Assembly (NCBI GenBank): GCA_902763905.1
Contig: CACWUA010000006.1
Span: 1 to 37,371, forward strand
DNA from: an uncultured Pseudomonadota bacterium
Lineage (GTDB): Bacteria > Pseudomonadota > Alphaproteobacteria > RF32 > CAG-239
Reading direction: 5' to 3'
DNA: 37,371 nucleotides
Every line of letters starts with the position of its first letter. Position 1 is the stretch's first letter. The notes under the pieces are model-generated. The model searched no databases. It saw only the letters and a list, made by a program, of their open reading frames with translations, and had not been told where the DNA came from. The translations under genes were made by a program, and so were the position numbers. Of this stretch, positions 1-6,793 are shown one piece after another.

Positions 1-617
1 CCGAAAACGAACAAGCCGTAATTGACGGCAAAAAAGAAATCGCCATAACCGAAACCAGAATCTTAACCAAGGCTTTTCATATTATTCAAGATAAGGGTTT
101 ATGGAAAGGCGACAGCTTTTTGTGTTATGAAAACAATTCGACACTTGTGTACATTCCAAAACATGGCTTAGCTTATGAAGGACGTAATAATCACTGTGTT
201 GATTTTTATGAGAAAGACGGTAAAATCGGGTGGGAAGTAATTAAACGCTTTGATGCAAATCAAGCCGGATTTGAACCGCAATGGAAAAAAGACGGCGGCA
301 AAATTATTTGGTCAGTGCAGCAAGGCGATATACTCGAACTCGACACCCCTGCCGAATGGCGCGGATATACCGATAAAGACAGATGCTTAGCCAAGGTTAA
401 AAAATTCAGTGATGGCGAATTTAATATTGATTATATCACTGATGCGCGAATGACATCTCCTAAAGATAAGACCTTAAAATACATGTTTGTAGACACATTA
501 CGAAGAGGTCTTGCATTCTTAACTAAAGGCAAAGCTCGTAAAATTGAGTTGACTCCGTTCGGCAAAATCAAGAAAAAGCATAAGGCATTATGGGATGGCA
601 AGAAGAAAGCGGCCTGA
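1..617 (+). CDS. cas9: Cas9 C-terminal part (type II-C-like), 5' truncated by window edge
   Basis: This is the 3' end of the RNA-guided DNA endonuclease Cas9. The reading frame is open from base 3 to the TGA at 615-617, about 204 residues, and runs off the left edge, so no start codon is present. The segment corresponds to the C-terminal wedge/PAM-interacting region; features such as LTKAFHIIQDKGLWKGDSF and the terminal GKIKKKHKALWDGKKKAA with its basic tail resemble compact type II-C Cas9 proteins. The HNH and RuvC catalytic residues lie outside the window. cas2 begins inside its last codons (23-nt overlap) and a 14-repeat array follows directly. Identity rests on the array plus cas2 and cas1 neighbours as well as the sequence; the subtype is inferred from the array's properties. 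Confidence 0.88.
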   Translation, partial: ENEQAVIDGKKEIAITETRILTKAFHIIQDKGLWKGDSFLCYENNSTLVYIPKHGLAYEGRNNHCVDFYEKDGKIGWEVIKRFDANQAGFEPQWKKDGGKIIWSVQQGDILELDTPAEWRGYTDKDRCLAKVKKFSDGEFNIDYITDARMTSPKDKTLKYMFVDTLRRGLAFLTKGKARKIELTPFGKIKKKHKALWDGKKKAA

Positions 618-957
618 AACTTTAACCGGATGGTCAATGATGTGGATAATTTGTATGTTCGATATTCCGGTACGTACCCGAACCGAGATGCGAAAAGCGA
701 CAAGATTTAGGAATCTTCTGCTTGACGACGGATTCGTAATGAAGCAATTTTCGGTGTATATCAAACCGGTCAAAAGTTTGAGCGTAGGACAGACGATAAC
801 TAAACGTTTGGCAAAATTTATTCCTGATAATTCAATGGTTTCTTTCTTTTATATTACCGATAAGCAATATTTGATGACGGAAAACTATATGGGGAAGAAT
901 TTTACCGAAAATGAGGAAGAAACACGCGAAAAAAACGGTCAATTATTGCTCTTTTAA
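595..957 (+). CDS. cas2: CRISPR-associated endonuclease Cas2
   Basis: Cas2 is the dimeric partner that bridges Cas1 dimers in the spacer-integration complex. The 120-residue protein has the Cas2 ferredoxin-like start IICMFDIPV at residues 18-26, with the conserved Asp, then the RKATRFRNLLLDDGF helix and the QFSVYIK strand, all typical of type II Cas2. The ATG at 595 has an AAGG at 582-585 and gives a 23-nt overlap with cas9, so the two are probably translationally coupled. ATGs at 637 and 640 would give a protein starting closer to the conserved strand and cannot be excluded. In most II-C loci cas1 lies between cas9 and cas2; here it does not, and cas1 sits on the far side of the array in the opposite orientation. 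Confidence 0.93.
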   Translation: MARRKRPETLTGWSMMWIICMFDIPVRTRTEMRKATRFRNLLLDDGFVMKQFSVYIKPVKSLSVGQTITKRLAKFIPDNSMVSFFYITDKQYLMTENYMGKNFTENEEETREKNGQLLLF

Positions 958-982
958 CCATCATTTTTGCCATTTTCATCAT

Positions 983-1026
983 AATAATACCCCCTTAAAA
1001 TCACCTGATTTCAAGGGGTTATTATT
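983..1026. terminator. Long hairpin between cas2 and the CRISPR array, probable bidirectional terminator
   Basis: A near-perfect inverted repeat has arms 983-1003 and 1006-1026, a two-base CC loop, and 21 positions with two mismatches. The core is CCCCTT/AAGGGG flanked by A/T arms. On the plus strand the stem ends in TTATTATT and would stop cas9-cas2 transcripts. On the minus strand it starts only five bases past the last repeat and would stop pre-crRNA transcripts coming through the array. There is no long pure T run on either side, so its efficiency is uncertain. Confidence 0.7.
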
Positions 1027-1031
1027 CAGAG

Positions 1032-1926
1032 ATTGTATCAGAGATTAACTAAACGGTCAACTATAACTATACCCGATGTTGCCCTTTGTAACTTCAGATT
1101 GTATCAGAGATTAACTAAACGGTCAACTATAACATACGCTTTTTGCGCTTCGGATTGCCGACCATTGTATCAGAGATTAACTAAACGGTCAACTATAACA
1201 GACGGAGTGAAGAATGAACGATAGATTAAATTGTATCAGAGATTAACTAAACGGTCAACTATAACTCTGAGAGTGTGCAGGAATACCGCCAACCGATTGT
1301 ATCAGAGATTAACTAAACGGTCAACTATAACGAACCCTGCTTGCATTGTTAGAGTTCTTAAATTGTATCAGAGATTAACTAAACGGTCAACTATAACTTG
1401 TTCGCTATTATATAAATACCCACAAGGATTGTATCAGAGATTAACTAAACGGTCAACTATAACAATACTATTAAATTTTTCATTAGTTGTAGTATTGTAT
1501 CAGAGATTAACTAAACGGTCAACTATAACTTGGCTGCCGTACGTTTCGCCGGTAACGATATTGTATCAGAGATTAACTAAACGGTCAACTATAACTGCGG
1601 GTTCGGATGACACACAAACGGACGAATTGTATCAGAGATTAACTAAACGGTCAACTATAACAACACCGTCTTTTTTGCCATTTCGTCGTAGTATTGTATC
1701 AGAGATTAACTAAACGGTCAACTATAACACACGGTTGTAAGCAGAACTTGCGAGGGTAATTGTATCAGAGATTAACTAAACGGTCAACTATAACACGTTT
1801 ACCAAACGCCTCAATGATTTTAGTATTGTATCAGAGATTAACTAAACGGTCAACTATAACTAAAGTCGGCGATAATATCTTTATTCAGGCATTATATCAG
1901 AGATTAACTAAACGGTCAACTATAAC
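1032..1926 (-). CRISPR. CRISPR array: 14 repeats of 36 nt, 13 spacers of 30 nt (one of 31)
   Basis: Repeats start at 1032, 1098, 1164, 1230, 1296, 1362, 1428, 1494, 1560, 1626, 1693, 1759, 1825 and 1891. Thirteen are identical and the last (1891-1926) differs by one base. On the plus strand the repeat begins ATTGTATCAG and ends CAACTATAAC. Its reverse complement begins GTTATAGTTG and ends GATACAAT, matching the usual orientation of type II repeats (GTT start, ACAAT end, as in Neisseria). The crRNA strand is therefore taken to be minus, running from the cas1 side toward cas2. All spacers are 30 nt except the tenth from the left (1662-1692, 31 nt). The spacers show no obvious match within this window. 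Read minus, every repeat contains a full promoter (see the regulatory entry and findings). Confidence 0.98.
1891..1919 (-). promoter_or_regulatory. Sigma70-type promoter inside the terminal CRISPR repeat
   Basis: On the minus strand this repeat carries TTGACC (1919-1914), a 17-bp spacer ending in TG plus one base, and TATAAT (1896-1891). That is a near-perfect -35, ideal spacing, an extended -10 and a perfect -10. The other 13 repeats have the same element with TACAAT as the -10. The predicted start site is about seven bases into the following spacer, which would give crRNAs with about 23-24 nt of guide, as reported for repeat-borne promoters in Neisseria type II-C arrays. Confidence 0.75.
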
Positions 1927-1990
1927 CATAATAACTGAAGTAGCATATTGCTTTATTGACATAATTTACTTATTGCGGATTATGCATTCT
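1927..1990 (-). other. AT-rich interval between cas1 stop and CRISPR array
   Basis: This 64-bp stretch separates the cas1 stop codon from the degenerate repeat. It has no ORF and no clear terminator, so minus-strand cas1 transcripts may read straight into the array. It occupies the upstream flank of the array in the inferred direction of crRNA transcription. Which array end receives new spacers cannot be told from the sequence alone. Confidence 0.5.
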
Positions 1991-2920
1991 TTAATCATCT
2001 TTATTCAACGCATCATCAACATCCGGATAACGTAAGACAATTTTTTTTACTTCAAAACTCTGTGCCAGTGATGCTACAAAATCTTGTACGGCATCTGTCA
2101 ATGATACCTCCCCTTTCTTTGTTTGCAGCGGCATTGAGATAATACTTGACAACCTACGTTTTATTTCAGGAGTAAGTTCTATATTCTCAATATCAACAAG
2201 CCTCTCCAACTCTTCAAACACCAATTTATCCGCCAATGCTCGAAATGGTTCAATCAAATCATCAACCAACGGCATTGTGTTGGTACGTGTACAATGCTTA
2301 ATTCCCCATTGCGGCAATAACCCGTTTCCAACCACAGCTCGTGCCACAATTGCACGCAACACCATATACGTATAATTGAGCAATAGATTAACATCTGCAT
2401 TAAGCCTATTCCGAACAAACTTTTTTCCGAACATTGCCTTAAAATATATACCGGCTGCAATTCCCTCATTATTACGAGTATCATCACTTAAAATATTTTT
2501 GGACAATAATCTCAATCTCTCAATATTGGAATTCAGAGGAAAGAAATATTTAAGGACTGCTGCCTGATTATATATTTTATGCTGAACAATACTTTTCCAT
2601 ATTTTTTTTTGCATCGGACGACTGCAATCTATTTGCTGTTTAACACGAACTCCCGCCAACCAATGCCCTTCGTATGGCATAGTTATTGAAACAGGCACAT
2701 AATTTTTACCGCAAAAAATAATATTGCCGCCATATTCACAAATGGAATTTATTATATTCTTACTCATAACGGTATTGTTGGCCGATATTATCAGCGACAT
2801 AATATTATCAAGCGGTATATCATGTTTAATTCCCTGTTCTTTATTTTCAATCACCAAAAAACCGCGTTTGAGCGATAAAACAAAATCATCATTTGATATT
2901 TCTACAATTTGCTTATCCAT
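1991..2920 (-). CDS. cas1: CRISPR-associated integrase Cas1
   Basis: Cas1 is the metal-dependent integrase that inserts spacers together with Cas2. From the ATG at 2920 the protein is 309 residues, normal for type II Cas1. The N-terminal beta domain holds SLIISANNTVMS, and the helical domain has the expected metal ligands Glu152 (NEGIAAGIYF), His209 (GIKHCTR) and Glu224 (DDLIEPFR); the 15-residue His-Glu spacing matches type II Cas1. A GTG at 2929 is in frame, but AGGTGA lies five bases before the ATG at 2920, which decides the start. The gene is convergent with cas9-cas2 and on the other side of the array, so it must have its own promoter. It points into the array, so cas1 read-through could contribute to pre-crRNA. 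Confidence 0.96.
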   Translation of the reverse strand: MDKQIVEISNDDFVLSLKRGFLVIENKEQGIKHDIPLDNIMSLIISANNTVMSKNIINSICEYGGNIIFCGKNYVPVSITMPYEGHWLAGVRVKQQIDCSRPMQKKIWKSIVQHKIYNQAAVLKYFFPLNSNIERLRLLSKNILSDDTRNNEGIAAGIYFKAMFGKKFVRNRLNADVNLLLNYTYMVLRAIVARAVVGNGLLPQWGIKHCTRTNTMPLVDDLIEPFRALADKLVFEELERLVDIENIELTPEIKRRLSSIISMPLQTKKGEVSLTDAVQDFVASLAQSFEVKKIVLRYPDVDDALNKDD

Positions 2921-2940
2921 ACCAATCACCTATATGCAAA

Positions 2941-2946
2941 ATTGTA
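2941..2946 (-). promoter_or_regulatory. Probable -10 box of the cas1 promoter
   Basis: On the minus strand TACAAT occurs 20 bases upstream of the cas1 ATG, preceded by TCTGAT, much like the -10 context in the CRISPR repeat (TCTGA then TACAAT). The -35 is not recognisable. The start site would lie near 2934, leaving a short leader with the AGGTGA ribosome-binding site. Confidence 0.4.
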
Positions 2947-2980
2947 ATCAGAAATCGTAAAAAAATACTTTCTTATATAC

Positions 2981-3011
2981 AAAAAAAGAGCGTTGGCAAA
3001 TGCTCACGCTC
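2981..3011 (-). terminator. Intrinsic terminator of the ffh-rplS operon
   Basis: Read on the minus strand, GAGCGT (3011-3006) pairs with ACGCTC (2993-2988) around a 12-nt loop and is followed by seven T (2987-2981). It lies 27 bp past the rplS stop and separates the ribosomal operon from cas1. Confidence 0.85.
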
Positions 3012-3037
3012 CTTTAATTTTATCTTAAAAGCAAAAA

Positions 3038-3433
3038 TTATTTGCTGTTCGGATTATTAACATCTTTAACCGAAACTGACAAATCGTCGGCAATACGAGC
3101 CGAACGACCGCGCAAGGCACGCAAGAAGTACAATTTGGCACGGCGTACTTTACCGACACGCGATACTTCGATTTTTGCCACATTCGGAGAATACAGCGGG
3201 AATACACGCTCAACACCTTCGCCGAAAGAAATCTTACGAACGGTGAAAGACGAATTTAAGCCGTCATTTTTGCGAGCAATGCAAACGCCTTCATAAATCT
3301 GAATACGTTCTCTGTCGCCTTCTTTAACCTTGGTGTGGACACGCAAAGTATCACCCGGCTTGAAAGTCGGCATATTTTTGCCTTCCATCAGCTTTTCAAT
3401 TTGCTCTTTTTCAATGTTTTCGATAATGTTCAT
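3038..3433 (-). CDS. rplS: 50S ribosomal protein bL19
   Basis: bL19 sits at the interface of the ribosomal subunits. The 131-residue protein has the family core: [27 protein letters not shown] (residues 25-51), the [21 protein letters not shown] segment (63-83) and the basic [20 protein letters not shown] stretch (94-113). A ribosome-binding AAAGG precedes the ATG. It is the last gene of the ffh-rpsP-rimM-trmD-rplS operon, 46 bp after trmD, and is followed by a strong terminator. Length is slightly over the usual ~115-125 residues because of short terminal extensions. Confidence 0.97.
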   Translation of the reverse strand: MNIIENIEKEQIEKLMEGKNMPTFKPGDTLRVHTKVKEGDRERIQIYEGVCIARKNDGLNSSFTVRKISFGEGVERVFPLYSPNVAKIEVSRVGKVRRAKLYFLRALRGRSARIADDLSVSVKDVNNPNSK

Positions 3434-3479
3434 TTTTATTACCTTTTCAAGTTAATTTGTTATTCCTATACACCACATT

Positions 3480-4169
3480 TTATTCGGAATCAAGTATTTT
3501 TTCCAATAAATCGGGGCGTCGTTTTGCGGTTATTTGAAGAGCCTGCTGTCTTTGCCATTTGGCAATATTTTCGTGGTGACCGCTCATTAAAATATCCGGC
3601 ACTTTGCGCCCTTTCCATTCAATCGGACGCGTATATTGCGGATATTCCAGCAAATTTTGCTCAAAACTTTCGTTTTCGGTAGATTGCGCATTGCCGAGAA
3701 CTCCCGGTAACAGCCGCACTACCGCATCAAGCATAATCATTGCCGCCTGCTCTCCGCCGGTCAGGATATAGTCGCCGATGCTGATTTCCTCAATCGAGTA
3801 CTCCTCAAGCACGCGCTCGTCTATTCCCTCAAATCGACCGCAGATAATCGTCAGGTTTTCTTCTTTGCTCAACTCGTGCACTTTGGCTTGCGTCAACGGC
3901 ATACCCTTCGGGCTCATATAAATGATTTTGCCGCCGGCGTAATTATGTTCGATGGCCGAACCCAAAACATCGGGGCGCATAATCATTCCGGCACCGCCGC
4001 CGCAAGGCGTATCATCCACCGAACCGTGCTTATCAAACGCATAATTGCGAATATTGATTGCTTCCAGCTGCCAAATCTCGTCTTCCAATGCCCTGCCGGT
4101 CAAAGATGTACCGAGAAAGCCCGGAAAAATCTCGGGAAATATGGTCAATATTTTAGCTTTCAGCACCAT
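3480..4169 (-). CDS. trmD: tRNA (guanine-N1-)-methyltransferase TrmD
   Basis: TrmD methylates G37 of tRNAs with S-adenosylmethionine to prevent +1 frameshifting. Motifs of the trefoil-knot SPOUT fold are present: IFPEIFPGFLGTSLTGRA near the N-terminus, CGGGAGMIMRPDVL, CGRFEGIDERVLEEY, and the knot/SAM loop SIGDYILTGGEQAAMIMLDAV, followed by the domain linker ENESF. The frame opens at 4193, but the ATG at 4169 has a GAGGG five bases upstream and gives MVLKAKILTIFPEIF, the usual TrmD start. This makes 229 residues and a 17-nt overlap with rimM, suggesting translational coupling. This gene order is widespread in Proteobacteria. Confidence 0.96.
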   Translation of the reverse strand: MVLKAKILTIFPEIFPGFLGTSLTGRALEDEIWQLEAINIRNYAFDKHGSVDDTPCGGGAGMIMRPDVLGSAIEHNYAGGKIIYMSPKGMPLTQAKVHELSKEENLTIICGRFEGIDERVLEEYSIEEISIGDYILTGGEQAAMIMLDAVVRLLPGVLGNAQSTENESFEQNLLEYPQYTRPIEWKGRKVPDILMSGHHENIAKWQRQQALQITAKRRPDLLEKILDSE

Positions 4170-4695
4170 TATTGCCCTCGTCATCTGTTGCAAAAATCAT
4201 GGTTGCGCTGGATACTATAATATATCCGTCCTCAACATTGATGGTCGGAACATAGGCTTTGGTAAACGGCAACATTTCCGTTTCTTTTTGCCCGTTGAGT
4301 TTGATTTCGATAATATCGCCTGCACCGAAATTTTGAAACGCGGCAACTTTACCGATTTTTTTATCCGGCGTTTTTAAGCAAACATCAAGTCCGATTAAAT
4401 CCGACAGATAAAACTCCTCCTCATCCAATTCCGGCAACGCCGAACGCGGCACATAAAGCTCGGTTCCGATAAGCGCTTCCGCATCGTTACGCGTGGTTAC
4501 ACCCGCAATCTTTACCCGTGCGTTGGTTGAAACAAGTCCCACGACTTTGATGGAAAACTTTTTGCTGCCGTCGGCATTTTCAACCGTACCGTATCGATCC
4601 AAATCCAGCGGATTCAGATTATTGCTGCGAACTTTGACTTCACCTTTGATACCGTGTGCGGCTACTATTTTGCCGATACAAACTCTTTTTTCCAT
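4153..4695 (-). CDS. rimM: 16S rRNA processing protein RimM
   Basis: RimM is a 30S-assembly factor that acts on the head domain through uS19. The 180-residue protein begins VCIGKIVAAHGIKGEVKV, the signature of the N-terminal beta-barrel, and continues into a C-terminal PRC-barrel (YLSDLIGLDVCLK from about residue 96, GDIIEIKL and EMLPFTKAYVPTINVEDGYIIV). The start ATG follows AAAGG at seven bases. The gene lies 54 bp after rpsP and overlaps trmD, within the standard ribosome/SRP operon. Confidence 0.95.
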   Translation of the reverse strand: MEKRVCIGKIVAAHGIKGEVKVRSNNLNPLDLDRYGTVENADGSKKFSIKVVGLVSTNARVKIAGVTTRNDAEALIGTELYVPRSALPELDEEEFYLSDLIGLDVCLKTPDKKIGKVAAFQNFGAGDIIEIKLNGQKETEMLPFTKAYVPTINVEDGYIIVSSATMIFATDDEGNNGAES

Positions 4696-4749
4696 TACAA
4701 AGCCTTTCTTACAGACTCAAAATAACTCTCTTAATTATTTAACCGAAAA

Positions 4750-5154
4750 TTATTCGGCAGAAGAAGTTTCTTCAGCCGGAGCAGCATTAGCGGCTGCAGC
4801 AGCTTCGGCAGCGGCTTGAGCTTTTGCTTCTTTTTCTTTAATTCTCTCCAAAGCCTTAGCTTTAGGTGCAGATTTCTTCGGCTGTTCGCTGATTTTCGGA
4901 GCAGCGCACAAACCTAAATTGGCAAACAATTTCTGCAGTCTTTCGGTCGGTTGAGCACCTTTGGAAAGCCAAGCGGAAACTTTTTCTGTATCCAAAATCA
5001 AACGATCTTTATGATCTTGAGGCAACAACGGATTGTATGCACCCAATTTTTCAATATAACGACCGTCACGCGGAGCTCTTTGATCTGCCGCTACAATATG
5101 ATAATAAGGGCGTTTTTTTGAACCACCGCGAGATAGTCTGATACGTACTGTCAT
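4750..5154 (-). CDS. rpsP: 30S ribosomal protein bS16 with extended Ala/Lys-rich tail
   Basis: bS16 is an early 30S-assembly protein. The conserved domain fills the first ~82 residues: TVRIRLSRGGSKKRPYYHIVAADQR at 2-26, then RDGRYIEKLGAYNPL, and KVSAWLSKGAQPTERLQKLF. A further ~50 residues are dominated by Ala, Lys and Glu and are probably disordered or helical; such tails are common in alphaproteobacterial bS16. A good ribosome-binding site (AAAGGAAG) precedes the ATG. The gene is 22 bp after ffh and clearly in the same transcription unit. Confidence 0.96.
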   Translation of the reverse strand: MTVRIRLSRGGSKKRPYYHIVAADQRAPRDGRYIEKLGAYNPLLPQDHKDRLILDTEKVSAWLSKGAQPTERLQKLFANLGLCAAPKISEQPKKSAPKAKALERIKEKEAKAQAAAEAAAAANAAPAEETSSAE

Positions 5155-5176
5155 TTTTATTACTTCCTTTCAAAAA

Positions 5177-6559
5177 TTAAAACGGAAACCGTTTATTTGT
5201 TCCGTGCGGCATCATAGCTCCGAACGGAGAGTTTTTCATCAATTTAGACATTGCCGACAAAGAGCCGAACTTGCCCATTTTTTTCATCATTGTCGACATC
5301 TGCTCATACGATTTGAGCAAAACATTGACATCATGAACCTCAACTCCGGAGCCGAGTGCGATTCTTCTCTTGCGAGAAGCCTTTATGATATTTGGATGCG
5401 AGCGTTCTTCTTTGGTCATGGAAAGAATAATCGCTTCCTGTTTTTTCATCAGATTGTCGCACACTCCGGAATCTTCAATCTGAGATTTAAATTTCGCCAG
5501 CCCCGGAATCATCCCTAAAATGCTCCCGATACTACCGATTTTCTGCATTTGTCGCATTTGATTAAGCATATCGTTCAAATCAAATGCGCCGTTCATCATT
5601 TTACCCGCCATTTTCTCGGCTTCGGCGTGGTCTACGTTTTCAATGGCTTTTTCCACCAAAGAGACCACATCGCCCTGCCCCAAAATTCGTCCGGCTATAC
5701 GGTCGGCGTGAAATTCCTCGATTTCATCGAGCTTTTCGCCGGTACCCAAGAACTTAAGCGGTGCGCCCGATACCATTTTCATTGAAAGAGCCGCACCGGC
5801 ACGCGAAGTACCGTCGATACGCGTCAATACCAAACCGGTAATACCGACTTTTTCGTTAAACTCTTTAGCCACGTTGCAGGCTTCCTGACCGATAAGGGCA
5901 TCGGCAACCAATAGCGTTTCAGTCGGCTGAGCCAGTTTTTTAACCTCAGCCACCTCGTTCATCAGAGCTGCGTCAATTTGCAAACGACCGGCCGTATCCA
6001 AAATCAGCAAGTCATAAACCCCTGTTTTGGCTTCTTGTAAAGCGCGCTTGGTAATTTCCAGCGGTTTTTGCCCGGCAACTATCGGCAACACATCAACGTC
6101 AATCTGTTTTGCAAGCTGTGCCAGTTGCTCTTGTGCCGCCGGACGATATACGTCGAGCGAAGCCAGCAAAATGCGCTTGTTTTTCTTTAAGCGTTTGGCG
6201 ATTTTGGCAGCCGTGGTGGTTTTACCCGAACCCTGCAAGCCGACAAGCAACATACAAACCGGTGCCGGCGCATTAAAGTTGAGTTCGGTTGTCTCCGAGC
6301 CGAGCAGTTTCACCAGTTCATCATGAACGATTTTAACCACCATCTGCCCAGGTTTTACCGACTTCACGACCTTTTCGCCCAAAGCCTCGATTCTGACATC
6401 AGAGATAAAACTTTTCACTACCGGCAGCGAAACATCGGCTTCCAGCAGTGCAACCCGAATTTCACGCATAGCGTCGTCAATATCTTTTTCGGTCAGCACC
6501 CCGCGTGAGGTGATTTTTGAAAACGCTTGGCTCAGCTTATCTGTCAAACTCTCAAACAA
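5177..6559 (-). CDS. ffh: Signal recognition particle protein Ffh (SRP54)
   Basis: Ffh binds signal sequences and the 4.5S RNA and delivers nascent membrane proteins to FtsY. The 460-residue protein has the N domain (about 1-85), the G domain with P loop GLQGSGKTTT at 107-116, DTAGR near 190, LTRIDGTSRAGAA near 247 and GTGEKLDEIEEF, and the Met-rich M domain from about 320. The M domain includes the RNA-binding GSGVEVHDVNVLLKSY and ends in KRFPF. The start is TTG: AAAGGA lies seven bases upstream and no ATG fits. A near-consensus promoter and a ~115-nt leader containing a hairpin precede it. It heads the operon ending with rplS. Confidence 0.97.
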   Translation of the reverse strand: MFESLTDKLSQAFSKITSRGVLTEKDIDDAMREIRVALLEADVSLPVVKSFISDVRIEALGEKVVKSVKPGQMVVKIVHDELVKLLGSETTELNFNAPAPVCMLLVGLQGSGKTTTAAKIAKRLKKNKRILLASLDVYRPAAQEQLAQLAKQIDVDVLPIVAGQKPLEITKRALQEAKTGVYDLLILDTAGRLQIDAALMNEVAEVKKLAQPTETLLVADALIGQEACNVAKEFNEKVGITGLVLTRIDGTSRAGAALSMKMVSGAPLKFLGTGEKLDEIEEFHADRIAGRILGQGDVVSLVEKAIENVDHAEAEKMAGKMMNGAFDLNDMLNQMRQMQKIGSIGSILGMIPGLAKFKSQIEDSGVCDNLMKKQEAIILSMTKEERSHPNIIKASRKRRIALGSGVEVHDVNVLLKSYEQMSTMMKKMGKFGSLSAMSKLMKNSPFGAMMPHGTNKRFPF

Positions 6560-6590
6560 AGTTTTATCCTTTTTTACATAAACAAACTAG

Positions 6591-6620
6591 CGTCAGTGTG
6601 CGTACCTTCGCTGGCTGACG
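6591..6620 (-). promoter_or_regulatory. Structured hairpin in the ffh 5' leader, family unknown
   Basis: Inverted repeat CGTCAG (6591-6596) and CTGACG (6615-6620), with an inner GCG/CGC pair separated by symmetrical loops, lies in the leader between the ffh promoter and its start. It is GC-rich against AT-rich surroundings. It is not the conserved apex of 4.5S RNA, and no riboswitch class is recognised. It could be a leader-control element or a remnant of an RNA gene; this is a structural observation only. Confidence 0.4.
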
Positions 6621-6681
6621 GACTCCTCAGAGCTTACCTTTTAACGAACTTATCGGGTAAAATTACTCTAAATTCGGGCAC

Positions 6682-6710
6682 TTTATAATACAAAAAAATA
6701 AACCTGTCAA
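6682..6710 (-). promoter_or_regulatory. Strong sigma70-type promoter of the ffh-rplS operon
   Basis: Minus strand: TTGACA (6710-6705), a 17-bp spacer, TATAAA (6687-6682). The -35 is perfect and the -10 matches five of six. The start site would be near 6675, leaving a leader of about 115 nt before the TTG start of ffh. The divergent outer-membrane gene begins about 80 bp away on the other side. Confidence 0.7.
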
Positions 6711-6793
6711 GCATTATTACAACGGTTTTAAACCTTTTTTTAATCAAATTGTTCTAACCTTTGGACAGTATAAATTGTTAAAAGGACTATATT

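Noticed and set aside
1033..2035. Open frames on the plus strand with repeated YQRLTKRSTIT
   Set aside because: They are translations of the 36-nt CRISPR repeat, whose length is a multiple of three; spacers of 30 nt keep the frame open. No start signals.
2938..3020. Second possible anti-repeat (ATTGTAATCAGAAAT) with a hairpin downstream, plus strand
   Set aside because: Only the first 11 bases resemble the repeat, with an insertion; nothing pairs with the repeat's 5' half. It is better explained as the cas1 -10 region on the minus strand, and the hairpin is the rplS terminator.
3042..3296. Opposite-strand ORFs over rplS, trmD, rimM, ffh, leuS and pcrA
   Set aside because: They lie antisense to clearly conserved genes, lack recognisable domains and arise from codon bias.
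6591..6640. CTGAGGAGTCC and GCGAAG on the minus strand, resembling a hammerhead ribozyme core
   Set aside because: Stem II cannot form between the two boxes, and no matching cleavage-site stem is seen.
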